Positions 9,245 through 17,469 of a stretch of DNA of 52,498 nucleotides are shown piece after piece. Numbering within the stretch: position 1 is the first letter of the stretch; every line of letters starts with the position of its first letter. The notes under the pieces were generated by a model that made no database searches, was not told where the DNA came from, and saw only the letters and a program-made list of their open reading frames with translations. The position numbers and the translations under genes were made by a program. The DNA comes from CAZUNO01 sp964621445 [NCBI: Candidatus Hadarchaeota archaeon] (lineage in GTDB: Archaea > CAYQAE01 > CAYVLA01): contig CAZUNO010000021.1 of assembly GCA_964621445.1 (NCBI GenBank), positions 1 through 52,498 on the forward strand. The letters are read 5' to 3'.

Positions 9245-9412
9245 CTAGGCCAAACCCAGGAGCGTTGCCAGACCACCTTGGCTCGATAATAGCCAAGGGG
9301 AAAGCAGCAGATAGGGTGCTGAGACCAGAAGATAGCCGAAAGCAACGACCACATTTATCGCCAATAAGATCCCGCAAGACACACATATCTGCCTGCATAT
9401 TTCCCGTGACAT
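9245..9412 (-). CDS. small membrane protein, 55 residues
   Basis: This short frame on the minus strand starts at ATG 9412 and stops with TAG at 9245. It encodes a basic, Cys-containing N-terminus (Cys at 6, 10 and 13) followed by an almost continuous hydrophobic stretch (residues 15-55) with Pro/Gly breaks, consistent with one or two membrane helices. An AGGGAAG purine run lies just upstream of the ATG. The composition of this frame is far more protein-like than the competing 66-codon frame in the same place. It fills what would otherwise be an empty gap upstream of the PHP gene. Function unknown. Confidence 0.5.
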   Translation of the reverse strand: MSREICRQICVSCGILLAINVVVAFGYLLVSAPYLLLSPWLLSSQGGLATLLGLA

Positions 9413-9455
9413 AATTCTTCCCTTCCACCATCAAACCGTTTACCAGTCAGTATGT

Positions 9456-9508
9456 TGCATTTTATGCACTTTTTTAATAAATCTTACGCATTATTCTTGT
9501 ATTAATGC
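9456..9508. promoter_or_regulatory. two nested palindromes with GCAT half-sites
   Basis: A perfect inverted repeat TGCAT-TTT-ATGCA (9456-9468) is followed by GCATTA-N9-TAATGC (9488-9508). The AT-rich run between them (9470-9482) reads as a TATA-like box on the minus strand for the 55-residue ORF. The same half-site occurs in TATGCATA at 10085-10092, in the promoter of the adjacent Lrp-type gene. This is the layout of a regulator binding site, possibly for that Lrp-type protein, which is inference. Confidence 0.45.
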
Positions 9509-9601
9509 AAATATACCTTACCAAGTGGTTTAGGGGAATGTTCCCCTATTCAGGCGGCTACGATGAAACGTTTTTTTGGATCTCCAAAAGGATTCTTCCG
9601 T

Positions 9602-10060
9602 TTAAGGAAAACAGGAAGAGATCAAATATTTCTCTAGGCTTTCAACTTCCAGGATTTCCCTCAGCTGCATGGTGAAGTTATCTATCGCCTGTATCTTCTC
9701 GAAATAGGCGAGAATGAAAATTACAGTTCCATTCTCCGAAGAACCCACAAACCTAACGATCATTCCCGGGGACTTCTGATCCATTATTGCTTCAACAGGT
9801 CCGTGCTGATTGATGATCGACGCCGGGTTAGGACCTCTGGTGCGGACCACAATAAGTGATCCAATATTATAGCCGAGGTTTTCGAAATCTATACTGTAGG
9901 CCTTGGAGGCAATAACGCCCAACTTTTTCAGGCGATTTATCCTGTAATATACCTTACTTGGTTTTACATCCATCTCTTCTGCAATACCCTTCGGTGCTTT
10001 CCCCGTAACAAGTAATTCCGCTAGCCGCTTATCTTGATTGGAGAAACCACGTCTTGACAA
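9602..10060 (-). CDS. Lrp/AsnC-family transcriptional regulator
   Basis: The N-terminal ~60 residues form a winged helix-turn-helix ('GIAEEMDVKPSKVYYRINRLKKLGVI'-type pattern). A C-terminal alpha/beta RAM-like ligand-binding and oligomerisation domain follows ('NIGSLIVVRT', 'IVRFVGSSENGTVIFILAYF'). The length of 152 residues is normal for the family. Such proteins control amino-acid or central metabolism genes and usually their own promoter. The start is a TTG at 10060, decided by a GAGGTT ribosome site at 10067-10072. The promoter contains an ATGCAT palindrome whose half-site recurs downstream of the gene at 9456-9508. The binding-domain ligand is not predictable. Confidence 0.85.
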   Translation of the reverse strand: MSRRGFSNQDKRLAELLVTGKAPKGIAEEMDVKPSKVYYRINRLKKLGVIASKAYSIDFENLGYNIGSLIVVRTRGPNPASIINQHGPVEAIMDQKSPGMIVRFVGSSENGTVIFILAYFEKIQAIDNFTMQLREILEVESLEKYLISSCFP

Positions 10061-10066
10061 TAATTT

Positions 10067-10107
10067 AACCTCAATTCTGTAAAGTATGCATATCTTTTAA
10101 AAATATT
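10067..10107 (-). promoter_or_regulatory. promoter and ribosome site of the Lrp-type gene
   Basis: Reading on the minus strand, a TATA-like run lies at 10095-10107, a TATGCATA palindrome at 10085-10092, and the ribosome site GAGGTT at 10067-10072, six bases from the TTG start. The palindrome sits between the TATA box and the start, where an autorepressor would bind. Confidence 0.5.
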
Positions 10108-10234
10108 ACCGCAATATCTACCCTTAGATGTCGCTTTCATCGCAAAGTATTCATAGATTTGCCCTTTATTCTAAGTTTATTGACCTAAATTGTCCAAAAC
10201 ATACGAGCTAATTTGAATTGGTTGAGGAAACGAT

Positions 10235-10254
10235 AGGGTCCAAATTTTGGCCCT
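10235..10254. terminator. imperfect palindrome at the end of the glycoside hydrolase gene
   Basis: AGGGTCCAAATTTTGGCCCT overlaps the last base of the TGA stop codon. It can fold with one wobble pair and one mismatch. It could act as a 3' end or terminator; the rest of 10061-10253 shows no gene. Confidence 0.25.
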
Positions 10255-12593
10255 CACTGGTCCTTTTTCATGATCCATATCTCCGAGATCTGGCAACCCC
10301 TCCCGGGCCCGCCCTTGCCTGGCTCACGGAGCCATCTCAAATTCAAGGTTCCTCCTCCAGTGGCTTCTGGTGGTATATCAAAATCCCTGGGTCTGGGTGA
10401 ACCCTCCCTCTCTATCCAGGTATGTATCTCAATGCCCTCCGTGGTCTCCAAACGAACCTTCACACTTGGAGATAGGTTGGAATACACGATCCGGACCTTG
10501 TATTCAGAATTTGGATCCAGACCCTCGTATCGCATTTCAAATGGCGTATCCTTTAGCGTGCCGGTAAAACCACGCCAGGGCAATGGAAGGGGCTTTCGGA
10601 CCTTCTGATAGGGATACTGTCGAAAAGCCCTTCTCCATAAACCGGGGTCGTTCTCAAAACCGGGGCCCTTTACCACGTGATCATTGGAGAACGAACTTCC
10701 CAGATTATCATAAAAACCTCCCGGGCCCGGATTCCTCCAACCCAAGATCTCCTCGATTATCCTTCTCCTGTCTCTCTCCTTTCCTGCCTCCCGTACCTCT
10801 TCGAATTTTAACCTAAGCCAGGGGGCGTTATTCAAGGGGAAATTCACCCCGTCCAGATTTGCCCCGCGAACCTCGGATTGGGCCATATAGAGATCGACGC
10901 TGAGCTGCATGTGAATACTCTGAAAAAGCGCCTCTGCCAACTGGAATATCCGCTTAAGAAGTGAGTGGGACACACCCTCAAGCTTTGAACGGTCAAGAAT
11001 GCGCTCTGCCTCTCTGACTGCCATTAGAGATCCTATATCCTCCGATTCTCGTAATTTGGAAACTGCTTTTTCCTCCAAGCCTTTCTCGTATAGCAGCCGA
11101 CTTCTCACATAGGAATCGTAATAGGCACGGTAAAGACCCTGGAGAAATCTCCAGTTTTTCAGAACCCTTGGTTGAGCTGAACTCTCAAGGCACTTGAACT
11201 GCCCGAGGGTTGTATAAACACCTTCATTATCGGCCAGTGGCCCCCGCCAATTTTCCTCCAAGGCCAGCAAGCCAAGGGCAAAATCGTTTGCGTAGTCCTT
11301 CCCTATGAAGTACCTGCTATATTGACGAAGGATTTCCATGACATCCATGTCTGGATCCCATCCCAAACAACTCCATATGCACTTGTTGACATCATCATGG
11401 CACCCTTCCGAATAGGTGATGAATCCAATGGTTGGAGTCTGGGTAGCTCTGAAAATGACGGACTGATCCCTAGGACGCGGGTTAATTACCTCCCGCCCCT
11501 CCGTTAAAGCATATGCAATATCCCATTCAGGAACCGGATATTGGGAGCTAAGGGTATGAGTTATATCCGGATAATGCCGGATAGGATACTCGTCCGGTAT
11601 TATATCCCTGAATTCATGGGTATTCATATGTATCCAGGGGCCGAACACCACCCCTTTTAACCACTTTGGACCTTCATTTAGCAGCTCCAAGAATTCCGAC
11701 ATCCATTTGTCGCTGAACCCCTGGGGCGAAACCCATATCTGGGCCTCGGGGTGGTAAGAATTAAGTGATGAAGCCTGTTTTTCAAGAAGATCGAAAAGGA
11801 CCCTGGGTCGGGTATTGCCCGGGTCGCCTCCCGGAATCATCAGCGCATCAATTCGGGGCAATTCATCGAATACCTTAGCCCACTCCCGGAGCGATGACTT
11901 CACGGTCTCCTTCTTGGTGTAATCCTGATCCATGGCCGGGAACCAAATCCAAACATCGATACCATATTCATCCGCTATGCGCGACATGCCCCTCATCGTT
12001 TCCATCGGAGGCTGCGGGAAATGCACGCTGTCTGGCCTATCATCGGATCGGGGCGGGATTAGCTCTATGGCATTTGCCCCAAAAACCACCAGGTCTCGAA
12101 TATACTGTTCCCACTGCTCCAGATTCCAACCACAGTAGGAATTTGTTTTATCCCGGTAACCAAGCTGGTGACCTCGAATTTTATAGCGGGGCGCGGTTCT
12201 AATATGAAGGTTCTCCTCGATGGTCACCCAATCACGATCCATTTCCAGAACCCTTAGAAGATGACCCACACCGTACATCACGCCTCTATGGTCATTCCCA
12301 AGAACCAGGACAACCGTTCTTTTGCCGAGCTTATCCACCCTTAGTTCATAACCTTCCGGAACCTCGAATTCCCCATCTTTTGATGACTGTTTAAGACCCT
12401 GCCCGATTATATCCTCCAGAGGTCCCCTCTTGCCCAAGAATATTACCGGTGTATCGCCCGGTGGCCAGGTTTCATGCCCAGACCACCTCAACCCGGTTCT
12501 CTTTTCCACCTCATCCATGAGTACCTGGGCTGCCTTATTTTCAACTCCGTTCTCCGACGGGGAAAGAACTATCGCCTCCTTTAGATCAAGCAT
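10254..12593 (-). CDS. putative glycoside hydrolase, GH67/GH20-type architecture
   Basis: At 779 residues, the N-terminal ~125 residues form the alpha/beta domain seen before the barrel of GH20, GH67 and GH84 enzymes ('TPVIFLGKRG', 'LGNDHRGVMYGVGHLLRVLE'). A TIM-barrel follows, opening with 'PRYKIRGHQLGYRDKTNSY' and continuing through 'FGANAIELIPP', 'YGIDVWIWFPAMDQDY', 'DALMIPGGDPGN', 'AQIWVSPQGFSDKW' and 'GVVFGPWIHMN'. The C-terminal part is helical and ends in a beta-sandwich-like domain ('KPLPLPWRGFTGTLKDTPF') that may bind carbohydrate. No signal peptide is present, so it acts in the cytoplasm on imported oligosaccharides. Barrel Asp/Glu candidates are visible, but I cannot assign the catalytic pair. 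It is divergent from a UroD-like gene. The ATG at 12593 is clear. Confidence 0.7.
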   Translation of the reverse strand: MLDLKEAIVLSPSENGVENKAAQVLMDEVEKRTGLRWSGHETWPPGDTPVIFLGKRGPLEDIIGQGLKQSSKDGEFEVPEGYELRVDKLGKRTVVLVLGNDHRGVMYGVGHLLRVLEMDRDWVTIEENLHIRTAPRYKIRGHQLGYRDKTNSYCGWNLEQWEQYIRDLVVFGANAIELIPPRSDDRPDSVHFPQPPMETMRGMSRIADEYGIDVWIWFPAMDQDYTKKETVKSSLREWAKVFDELPRIDALMIPGGDPGNTRPRVLFDLLEKQASSLNSYHPEAQIWVSPQGFSDKWMSEFLELLNEGPKWLKGVVFGPWIHMNTHEFRDIIPDEYPIRHYPDITHTLSSQYPVPEWDIAYALTEGREVINPRPRDQSVIFRATQTPTIGFITYSEGCHDDVNKCIWSCLGWDPDMDVMEILRQYSRYFIGKDYANDFALGLLALEENWRGPLADNEGVYTTLGQFKCLESSAQPRVLKNWRFLQGLYRAYYDSYVRSRLLYEKGLEEKAVSKLRESEDIGSLMAVREAERILDRSKLEGVSHSLLKRIFQLAEALFQSIHMQLSVDLYMAQSEVRGANLDGVNFPLNNAPWLRLKFEEVREAGKERDRRRIIEEILGWRNPGPGGFYDNLGSSFSNDHVVKGPGFENDPGLWRRAFRQYPYQKVRKPLPLPWRGFTGTLKDTPFEMRYEGLDPNSEYKVRIVYSNLSPSVKVRLETTEGIEIHTWIEREGSPRPRDFDIPPEATGGGTLNLRWLREPGKGGPGRGCQISEIWIMKKDQ

Positions 12594-12655
12594 TTTTTAC
12601 CACCAATAGCAGTTCTTGCCTGCATATCCTGCCCTGACTTACACGGGAGCGCCCA

Positions 12656-12771
12656 ATAACATAAATAGAAGCCCCAATAATCTCTCCCGAGGGATTCAAA
12701 CGAGCATACCTCAACTCCTGAGCTATATCGCCCATTCAGCTCCGGCAACTAGGAGACCAGCAACCGGTGAT
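12656..12771 (+). promoter_or_regulatory. candidate promoter and ribosome site of the first UroD-like gene
   Basis: An ATAACATAAATA box (12656-12667) and a GCTATATC box (12722-12729) precede a GGTGAT ribosome-site match at 12766-12771, nine bases before an in-frame ATT at 12781. Both boxes lie inside the longest reading frame, which argues that the real protein starts downstream of the TTG at 12616. Confidence 0.35.
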
Positions 12772-12780
12772 GAGCCCTAC

Positions 12781-13800
12781 ATTAGACCCGAGATAGGGTT
12801 CGTTCCCCAGTGGTATCTCGAGAGGCTCGACATTGATTTTGGAGAACGCTGGCATTGTGATCCCGAATACAGAAAGGAAACCATAATTTCAATGTCAAAG
12901 ATCACTTCAAGGCGATTCGGGGAAGGATGCGACATCGGGGTGATGCAGGATCCGGATGATCCAGCCGATATCCTGACCGGGACCTTTGGCGGTCTCCTGG
13001 TATCTGGGATATATGGTGTTCCAATACAATATCGACCCCGCGACTGGCCCTGGTCTCCCCCGGGAGTATTTCTGAGCGATGAGGAGGCCGATGATCTAAT
13101 ACCCCCGGATCTGGATAAAAATCAATTCTGGATGGCATTCATGGATCAGCTTGACTGGATCGAGCAAGATAGGGGGAGGATACAAGGGTTCATGAATTGG
13201 CAAGGAGTTCTAAATAACTCCTTCAGGCTCAGGGGCAACAGGATATTTTCGGACATGATCACCGCGCCCGAGCGGGTCAAACATATCTTCGAGTGCGTTA
13301 CGGAAACAATGATCGAGGGCGTTAACAGGCTCTATGAGAGGCAAGCGGAAGCCGGTGTGGAGCTCTCCCACTACACCATAAGCAACTGTCTAGTGAATAT
13401 GTTATCTCCAAAACAGTACGAGGAATTTCAATTCCCCTTCGATAACAGGATAGCCAGATCCTTCTCCGTCATAGGAGTTCATAACTGTGCCTGGAATGCC
13501 AATCCATACATGGAATCCTATTCCAGGCTTCCAAGAGTTGCCTATGTAGATATGGGGATGGACTCTGACCTGGAAAGGGCCAGGAAGCTCTTTCCGGTAG
13601 CCAGGAGAGCCATTATGTACCCCCCAGAGGATGTGAAGAGTAAATCGGAAGCCGATCTGAGGGGAGATTTGAAAAGGATAGCGGATGAATATGGCCCCTG
13701 CGACATGGTATTTGCGGATATCGAGGACGGGACCCCGGATAGTAAGGTCGACCTATTGATCGATATCTGTAAGGAGCTTTCGGAGGAATACAAGAGCTGA
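12781..13800 (+). CDS. UroD/MtaA-like superfamily protein 1
   Basis: This belongs to the uroporphyrinogen decarboxylase/methylcobalamin:CoM methyltransferase superfamily. The segment 'FVPQWYLERLDIDFGERWH' is typical of the beginning of one non-heme branch of that family. A later 'VHNCAW' gives the His-x-Cys of the zinc/thiol site, and a third Cys occurs in 'YGPCDMVFADIEDGTPD'. The open frame runs back to a TTG at 12616, but its first 55 codons look non-coding and contain promoter-like boxes. The next ATG (12892) would cut into the conserved domain. I place the start at the ATT at 12781 after a GGTGAT site, with doubt. It is divergent from the glycoside hydrolase, so a role in processing methylated sugars or a corrinoid methyl transfer is possible but unproven. 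Confidence 0.75.
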   Translation: MRPEIGFVPQWYLERLDIDFGERWHCDPEYRKETIISMSKITSRRFGEGCDIGVMQDPDDPADILTGTFGGLLVSGIYGVPIQYRPRDWPWSPPGVFLSDEEADDLIPPDLDKNQFWMAFMDQLDWIEQDRGRIQGFMNWQGVLNNSFRLRGNRIFSDMITAPERVKHIFECVTETMIEGVNRLYERQAEAGVELSHYTISNCLVNMLSPKQYEEFQFPFDNRIARSFSVIGVHNCAWNANPYMESYSRLPRVAYVDMGMDSDLERARKLFPVARRAIMYPPEDVKSKSEADLRGDLKRIADEYGPCDMVFADIEDGTPDSKVDLLIDICKELSEEYKS

Positions 13801-13804
13801 CCTT

Positions 13805-14752
13805 TCATCCCTCGGTGACGACATCGGCAATGTCGAATATGTGATCAGCAACATCCTCTATACGGTCCAATATGCTTGAACCGCAACCAGTGGTGGTCGA
13901 TTTCCTCAACTTCGAGATCTTCTCCGCAAGTTCCGCACGTGCGTGCCCCACCTGACTGGCAAGCTCAAAGCTTCCGGTCAACAGTGCCCGCGTCGCCTTT
14001 CGGTAGCTTTCCGTCATCTCTTGGCCAAGAGGAACCACTTCATTGTCCAGGGAAGCCAGTTCCTCATGCCCTCCCAATATATGGGAATTCATCTCCACCG
14101 ACACGTCCCCGATCTTCTCCATTACGCTTGCAGCTAGTCTTAGGTCCAGGCATCTGGATGGGGTGACCTCCATCTTATCGGCGAGCCTAAGATCATTGAC
14201 CGCGCTCTTGAGAAGACGGATCACCAGGAAGTATAGCCTATCCAGGGCATCATCCCTTTCCACCACATCATTGGCCAGATCCGTATCCCCCTCACTTAGA
14301 GCAATCAATGTGTCACGAAACATCGAGGCCCCTATTTCGTTCATCCTCTTCATTATATCTCTAACTGAAAGGTCCCCGGGCATCTTGAGGTTAACGAGAA
14401 GCAGGCTGTTTGAGGTCTCATCGATGAGCTCCAATCCAGCCAGGCTGGAGGAGGAGTCCTTTATCTTCTCCTTTTCCTTGGGAGTGATCCTAGATTCCGA
14501 CCTGACCAGGATTCTATCATAACCCGACAAATAGCAGGATGTCAATTCCCTTCCGATATTCTCGCTGATTTCTATCTCCCTCTCCTTTCTTTCCGGCTCC
14601 TCCAGGGGATTTGGATCTACCATCATCATCCTATTATGGGGATAAAGGCCAACCTGACTGCCCTTCTCAAGTTCGTTATCCCTCACCCAATCCTTGGGCA
14701 AGGAGACGAGAAAGCTTCCCCCCGATGTCCTTTGGAGAAATCGCGTTTCCAA
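13805..14752 (-). CDS. AbrB-PhoU fusion regulator (phosphate uptake regulator-like)
   Basis: The first ~45 residues form a SpoVT/AbrB-type DNA-binding domain ('SGGSFLVSLPKDWVRDNEL', 'KGSQVGLYPHNRMMMVDP'). Two helical PhoU repeats follow (about 115-205 and 210-312), with the acidic metal-binding pattern 'DALDRLYFLVIRLL' and 'VMEKIGDVSVEMN'. This fusion is characteristic of archaeal phosphate-related regulators. It would bind DNA as a dimer and adjust transport genes. The TTG start at 14752 is decided by a GGAGGT ribosome site at 14761-14766. It is divergent from the OPT transporter, and a perfect TGTTCGAACA palindrome in between is a candidate operator. It converges on the UroD-like gene with only 4 bases between stops. 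Confidence 0.88.
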   Translation of the reverse strand: METRFLQRTSGGSFLVSLPKDWVRDNELEKGSQVGLYPHNRMMMVDPNPLEEPERKEREIEISENIGRELTSCYLSGYDRILVRSESRITPKEKEKIKDSSSSLAGLELIDETSNSLLLVNLKMPGDLSVRDIMKRMNEIGASMFRDTLIALSEGDTDLANDVVERDDALDRLYFLVIRLLKSAVNDLRLADKMEVTPSRCLDLRLAASVMEKIGDVSVEMNSHILGGHEELASLDNEVVPLGQEMTESYRKATRALLTGSFELASQVGHARAELAEKISKLRKSTTTGCGSSILDRIEDVADHIFDIADVVTEG

Positions 14753-14760
14753 AACTACTT

Positions 14761-14786
14761 ACCTCCTATTCAACTATGTTCGAACA
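14761..14786 (-). promoter_or_regulatory. GGAGGT ribosome site plus TGTTCGAACA palindrome
   Basis: GGAGGT (14761-14766) lies 8 bases before the TTG of the AbrB-PhoU gene. The perfect 10-bp palindrome TGTTCGAACA occupies 14777-14786, between this site and an AT-rich minus-strand box near 14790-14800. That is the expected place for a repressor at the transcription start. Confidence 0.55.
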
Positions 14787-14804
14787 CATATGAATATTTC
14801 GGCG

Positions 14805-14850
14805 GAAAAATAAAAAAGATCCCTTGTTTCTGCATCGGCGATATCGGTGA
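14805..14850 (+). promoter_or_regulatory. promoter and ribosome site of the OPT transporter
   Basis: A TATA-like A/T run (about 14805-14817) is followed by GGTGA at 14846-14850, four bases before the TTG at 14855. These decide the start, since the longer open frame overlaps the divergent regulator gene. Confidence 0.5.
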
Positions 14851-14854
14851 AAGG

Positions 14855-16549
14855 TTGAAAACAAATACTGGCGAAGGCTTCACTATCAGAGGTGCAATAG
14901 TCGCCGTTCTCATATCTATGGTACTGTGTATTGTAGGTCAATACATAGCAATCAGCCTAGGCATGATGCCCTGGACGACGGTGCTTGTAGCCGTGGTTGT
15001 TCTCTCCATCCTCAACGCTCTTTCTAGAATGCGTTCAGGAAAGGTTGACATAAACGAGGTAGTTGTAACCCAAGCAGCCGGTAGCGTTGGAATTCTAATG
15101 GGTGCCGGCGTTGCATTCGTGCTTCCCGGTATCTGGTATGTCGAAGGCTACTCCGGATTTGAGATCCCCATTTGGACCGTAGCTCTTCTTGCAGCTGTTG
15201 GGGGTCTCCTGGGGGTAATCGTATCCAATTCCTTTAGGAAGGAGTTCGTGGAGGTCGAGAATTTACCGTTTCCAGCCGGCAAGGCGGCCGGTGATGTGTT
15301 AAAGGCTGGAGACCAGGGCGGGGCAAAGGCCAAGCTTGTCCTAATATCCGGAATTATCACCGGAATCTTGGTGCTACTTAGGGACAGAATTTTACCACAA
15401 GAGTGGAATCCGCTGCAATTAAAGGGACTGGCAGATCAAAATATCTTCATTTCGCTAAAATTTTCGTTCATGTCCTTTGCCGGGGGATGGCTTCTCGGCC
15501 CTTACTATTCCACCACCTGGTTTCTGGGGGGCGTCTTCGCCTGGATATTCCTAGTTCCGACAATGATCGACAGCTTTGCCAGCCAGGGACTTGCTGATCC
15601 ACAGGGAGCTGCCGGCATATTCCGCATTACCATGGGCACAGGGGTGGTGATAGGCAGCGGGGTCTGCTTTTTGGTTATGGGTCTTCTACCTAAATTAAGG
15701 CAGCTCATCTCCGCATTCTCGGGAGTATTCAAAAGAAGATCTCTCAGATTTCCACTGGCAGTGGTTGCCATCGCAATAATCGTCCTCTGGGCAACCGATT
15801 TACTCAGCATACCCTCATCCCTCTTCGCCGTCGCCGGCGTCTGCATAATGACGCCCCTTGCCGCCAAAACAACCGGGGAGACCAATATCGACCCAATGGA
15901 GATATTCGGTATACTCGTCTTCCTCTTTGCTTCCGCACTTCTGACCCTGCCCATAATCGAGGCATTCTACGTTATCTGCATTGTGACCGTGGGAACTGGG
16001 GTCGCGGGCGATATCATGCACGATTTCAAAACGGCGGATATGATGGGAACCAAGCCATTTGACATAACTAAGATGCAGATACTTGCAGTAATCGCTGCTG
16101 CACTGACCGCTGGCATAGGGCTAAATGTGCTATTTAATGCCTACGGAACCTCTCCCCCGGACGGCATCGGGTATGGTGCCTTACCAGCCCCGCAATCAAA
16201 GATAGTGAATCTTTTCGTGGAATCCATAATCGGGGGCGGCCTAACCTATCCAAACGCCTTCTGGGGAGGATTCCTTTTTGGTTTCCTGATTCAGGGGGCC
16301 GGTTTCTTACTCAGCTACCTTGGGAAGAATATCACAATCTCCGCCTTCTCCTTCGGCATTGGAATATTCCTGCCCATGAACCTCTCCATCCCCATATTCC
16401 TGGGTGGGATTTCCAGATTGGTGGTCGAGCGAAAATTCGGATCCAGGGAAAAAGGAGATCTTGTAGCTGCTGCCATGCTAGGTGGTGAGGGAATAGTTGG
16501 ATTTCTACTCGCCCTCCAACAGATTCTACCATTCCTGTCACCTATCTGA
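14855..16549 (+). CDS. OPT-family oligopeptide/metal-chelate transporter
   Basis: This is a highly hydrophobic protein of about 564 residues with some 14 membrane helices. It carries OPT-family hallmarks: 'VVVTQAAGSVG', 'FVEVENLPFPAGKAAGDVL', 'GPYYSTTWFLGG' and 'TGETNIDPMEIFG'. OPT proteins import oligopeptides or metal-chelate complexes across the cytoplasmic membrane by cation symport. The open frame extends upstream to 14636, but that part lies inside the divergent AbrB-PhoU gene. The TTG at 14855 with GGTGA upstream gives a start just before the first amphipathic/membrane segment. The pantothenate kinase-like gene follows after 42 bases on the same strand, so the two may be co-expressed. 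The cargo is not predictable. Confidence 0.9.
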   Translation: MKTNTGEGFTIRGAIVAVLISMVLCIVGQYIAISLGMMPWTTVLVAVVVLSILNALSRMRSGKVDINEVVVTQAAGSVGILMGAGVAFVLPGIWYVEGYSGFEIPIWTVALLAAVGGLLGVIVSNSFRKEFVEVENLPFPAGKAAGDVLKAGDQGGAKAKLVLISGIITGILVLLRDRILPQEWNPLQLKGLADQNIFISLKFSFMSFAGGWLLGPYYSTTWFLGGVFAWIFLVPTMIDSFASQGLADPQGAAGIFRITMGTGVVIGSGVCFLVMGLLPKLRQLISAFSGVFKRRSLRFPLAVVAIAIIVLWATDLLSIPSSLFAVAGVCIMTPLAAKTTGETNIDPMEIFGILVFLFASALLTLPIIEAFYVICIVTVGTGVAGDIMHDFKTADMMGTKPFDITKMQILAVIAAALTAGIGLNVLFNAYGTSPPDGIGYGALPAPQSKIVNLFVESIIGGGLTYPNAFWGGFLFGFLIQGAGFLLSYLGKNITISAFSFGIGIFLPMNLSIPIFLGGISRLVVERKFGSREKGDLVAAAMLGGEGIVGFLLALQQILPFLSPI

Positions 16550-16591
16550 GGGGGGACATCAGTCTTGAATTACCAGGAAAATGGTGTTTGA

Positions 16592-17422
16592 ATGATCGTC
16601 GGCATAGATATCGGAGGAAGTTCAACCAAGGCCATGGCCTACCACAAGGGAATTCGCGGCATGACATCGGTGATCACCACCGACCCCTATGCCGCTGCTG
16701 CCGGAGCGCTTGGCAAGCTATTTAATGGTCTGCAGGCGGATCTGGAAGATATCCGCTGCATCGCACTGACCGGCGGCGTTTCACAACAGATGGATTCTCA
16801 TTTGCTTGGCATTCCCGTTAGCAAGGTCGAGGAGATGGAGGCCATCGGGCTAGGGGGAATAGAGCTAACCGGAAAGAACCAGGCTTTGGTGGTCAGCATG
16901 GGAACAGGAACCGCCGTTCTATCAGTTAGGGACCAGGGGAGGAAAATTCAACATATAGGTGGCACCGGCGTCGGAGGGGGGACGCTTCTGGGTCTTTCCC
17001 GTTGTATGCTAAACAAGTATGAGATCGGAAGCCTGTGGAAATTGGCGCGCGATGGTGATCTTGGAGAGGTCGACCTGACAATTAAGGATATCAGAGGTGG
17101 ATCGGTCGGCTTCCTACCCGAAACGGCCACGGCTTCAAATTTCGGCAAAATGTCCGATAACGCTTCCGAGGCAGATCTGGCACTGGCCATTATCAATATG
17201 GTCGGCCAGGTCATTGGCACCATAGCCTCCTTCGCTGCCAAGCTTTGTAACCTTGAATCCAATGTTGTACTCGTGGGAAAGGTTGCGGCCAATCCGGAAA
17301 TAACCCAGATAATTCGAGATGTCGGCAAGCTATATAATGTGGAGATGACCGTACCCCGCAACCCAGATTACTGCACAGCCCTGGGAGCTGCCATGACCGT
17401 TAAGTCCATAAACTCCAACTAA
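16592..17422 (+). CDS. type II pantothenate kinase-like ASKHA kinase
   Basis: The N-terminal phosphate-binding loop 'GIDIGGSSTKAMAY', 'EEMEAIGLGG', 'SMGTGTA', 'GGTGVGGGTLLGLS' and 'GDLGEVDLTIKDI' with 'ATASNFGK' match the staphylococcal/eukaryotic type II pantothenate kinase family closely. 'VVLVGKVAANPEI' and 'ALGAAM' close the ASKHA fold. At 276 residues it has family length. The reaction would be ATP-dependent phosphorylation of pantothenate or a related acid, the first step of CoA synthesis. Archaea normally use pantoate kinase and phosphopantothenate synthetase instead, so the true substrate may differ. It lies between the OPT transporter and a PfkB sugar kinase on the same strand. The ATG at 16592 is supported by the conserved N-terminal loop. 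Confidence 0.8.
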   Translation: MIVGIDIGGSSTKAMAYHKGIRGMTSVITTDPYAAAAGALGKLFNGLQADLEDIRCIALTGGVSQQMDSHLLGIPVSKVEEMEAIGLGGIELTGKNQALVVSMGTGTAVLSVRDQGRKIQHIGGTGVGGGTLLGLSRCMLNKYEIGSLWKLARDGDLGEVDLTIKDIRGGSVGFLPETATASNFGKMSDNASEADLALAIINMVGQVIGTIASFAAKLCNLESNVVLVGKVAANPEITQIIRDVGKLYNVEMTVPRNPDYCTALGAAMTVKSINSN

Positions 17423-17469
17423 CCTCCCAGATCCATAGGCTTTTTCAGAATCTGGCCATAGACCAAACC

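Noticed and set aside
9234-9434. 66-residue reading frame on the minus strand
   Set aside because: Its composition is mixed and not protein-like; the overlapping 55-residue frame gives a coherent membrane protein.
14636-14854. upstream extension of the OPT transporter frame
   Set aside because: It overlaps the divergent AbrB-PhoU gene and its promoter, and the TTG at 14855 has a good GGTGA site.
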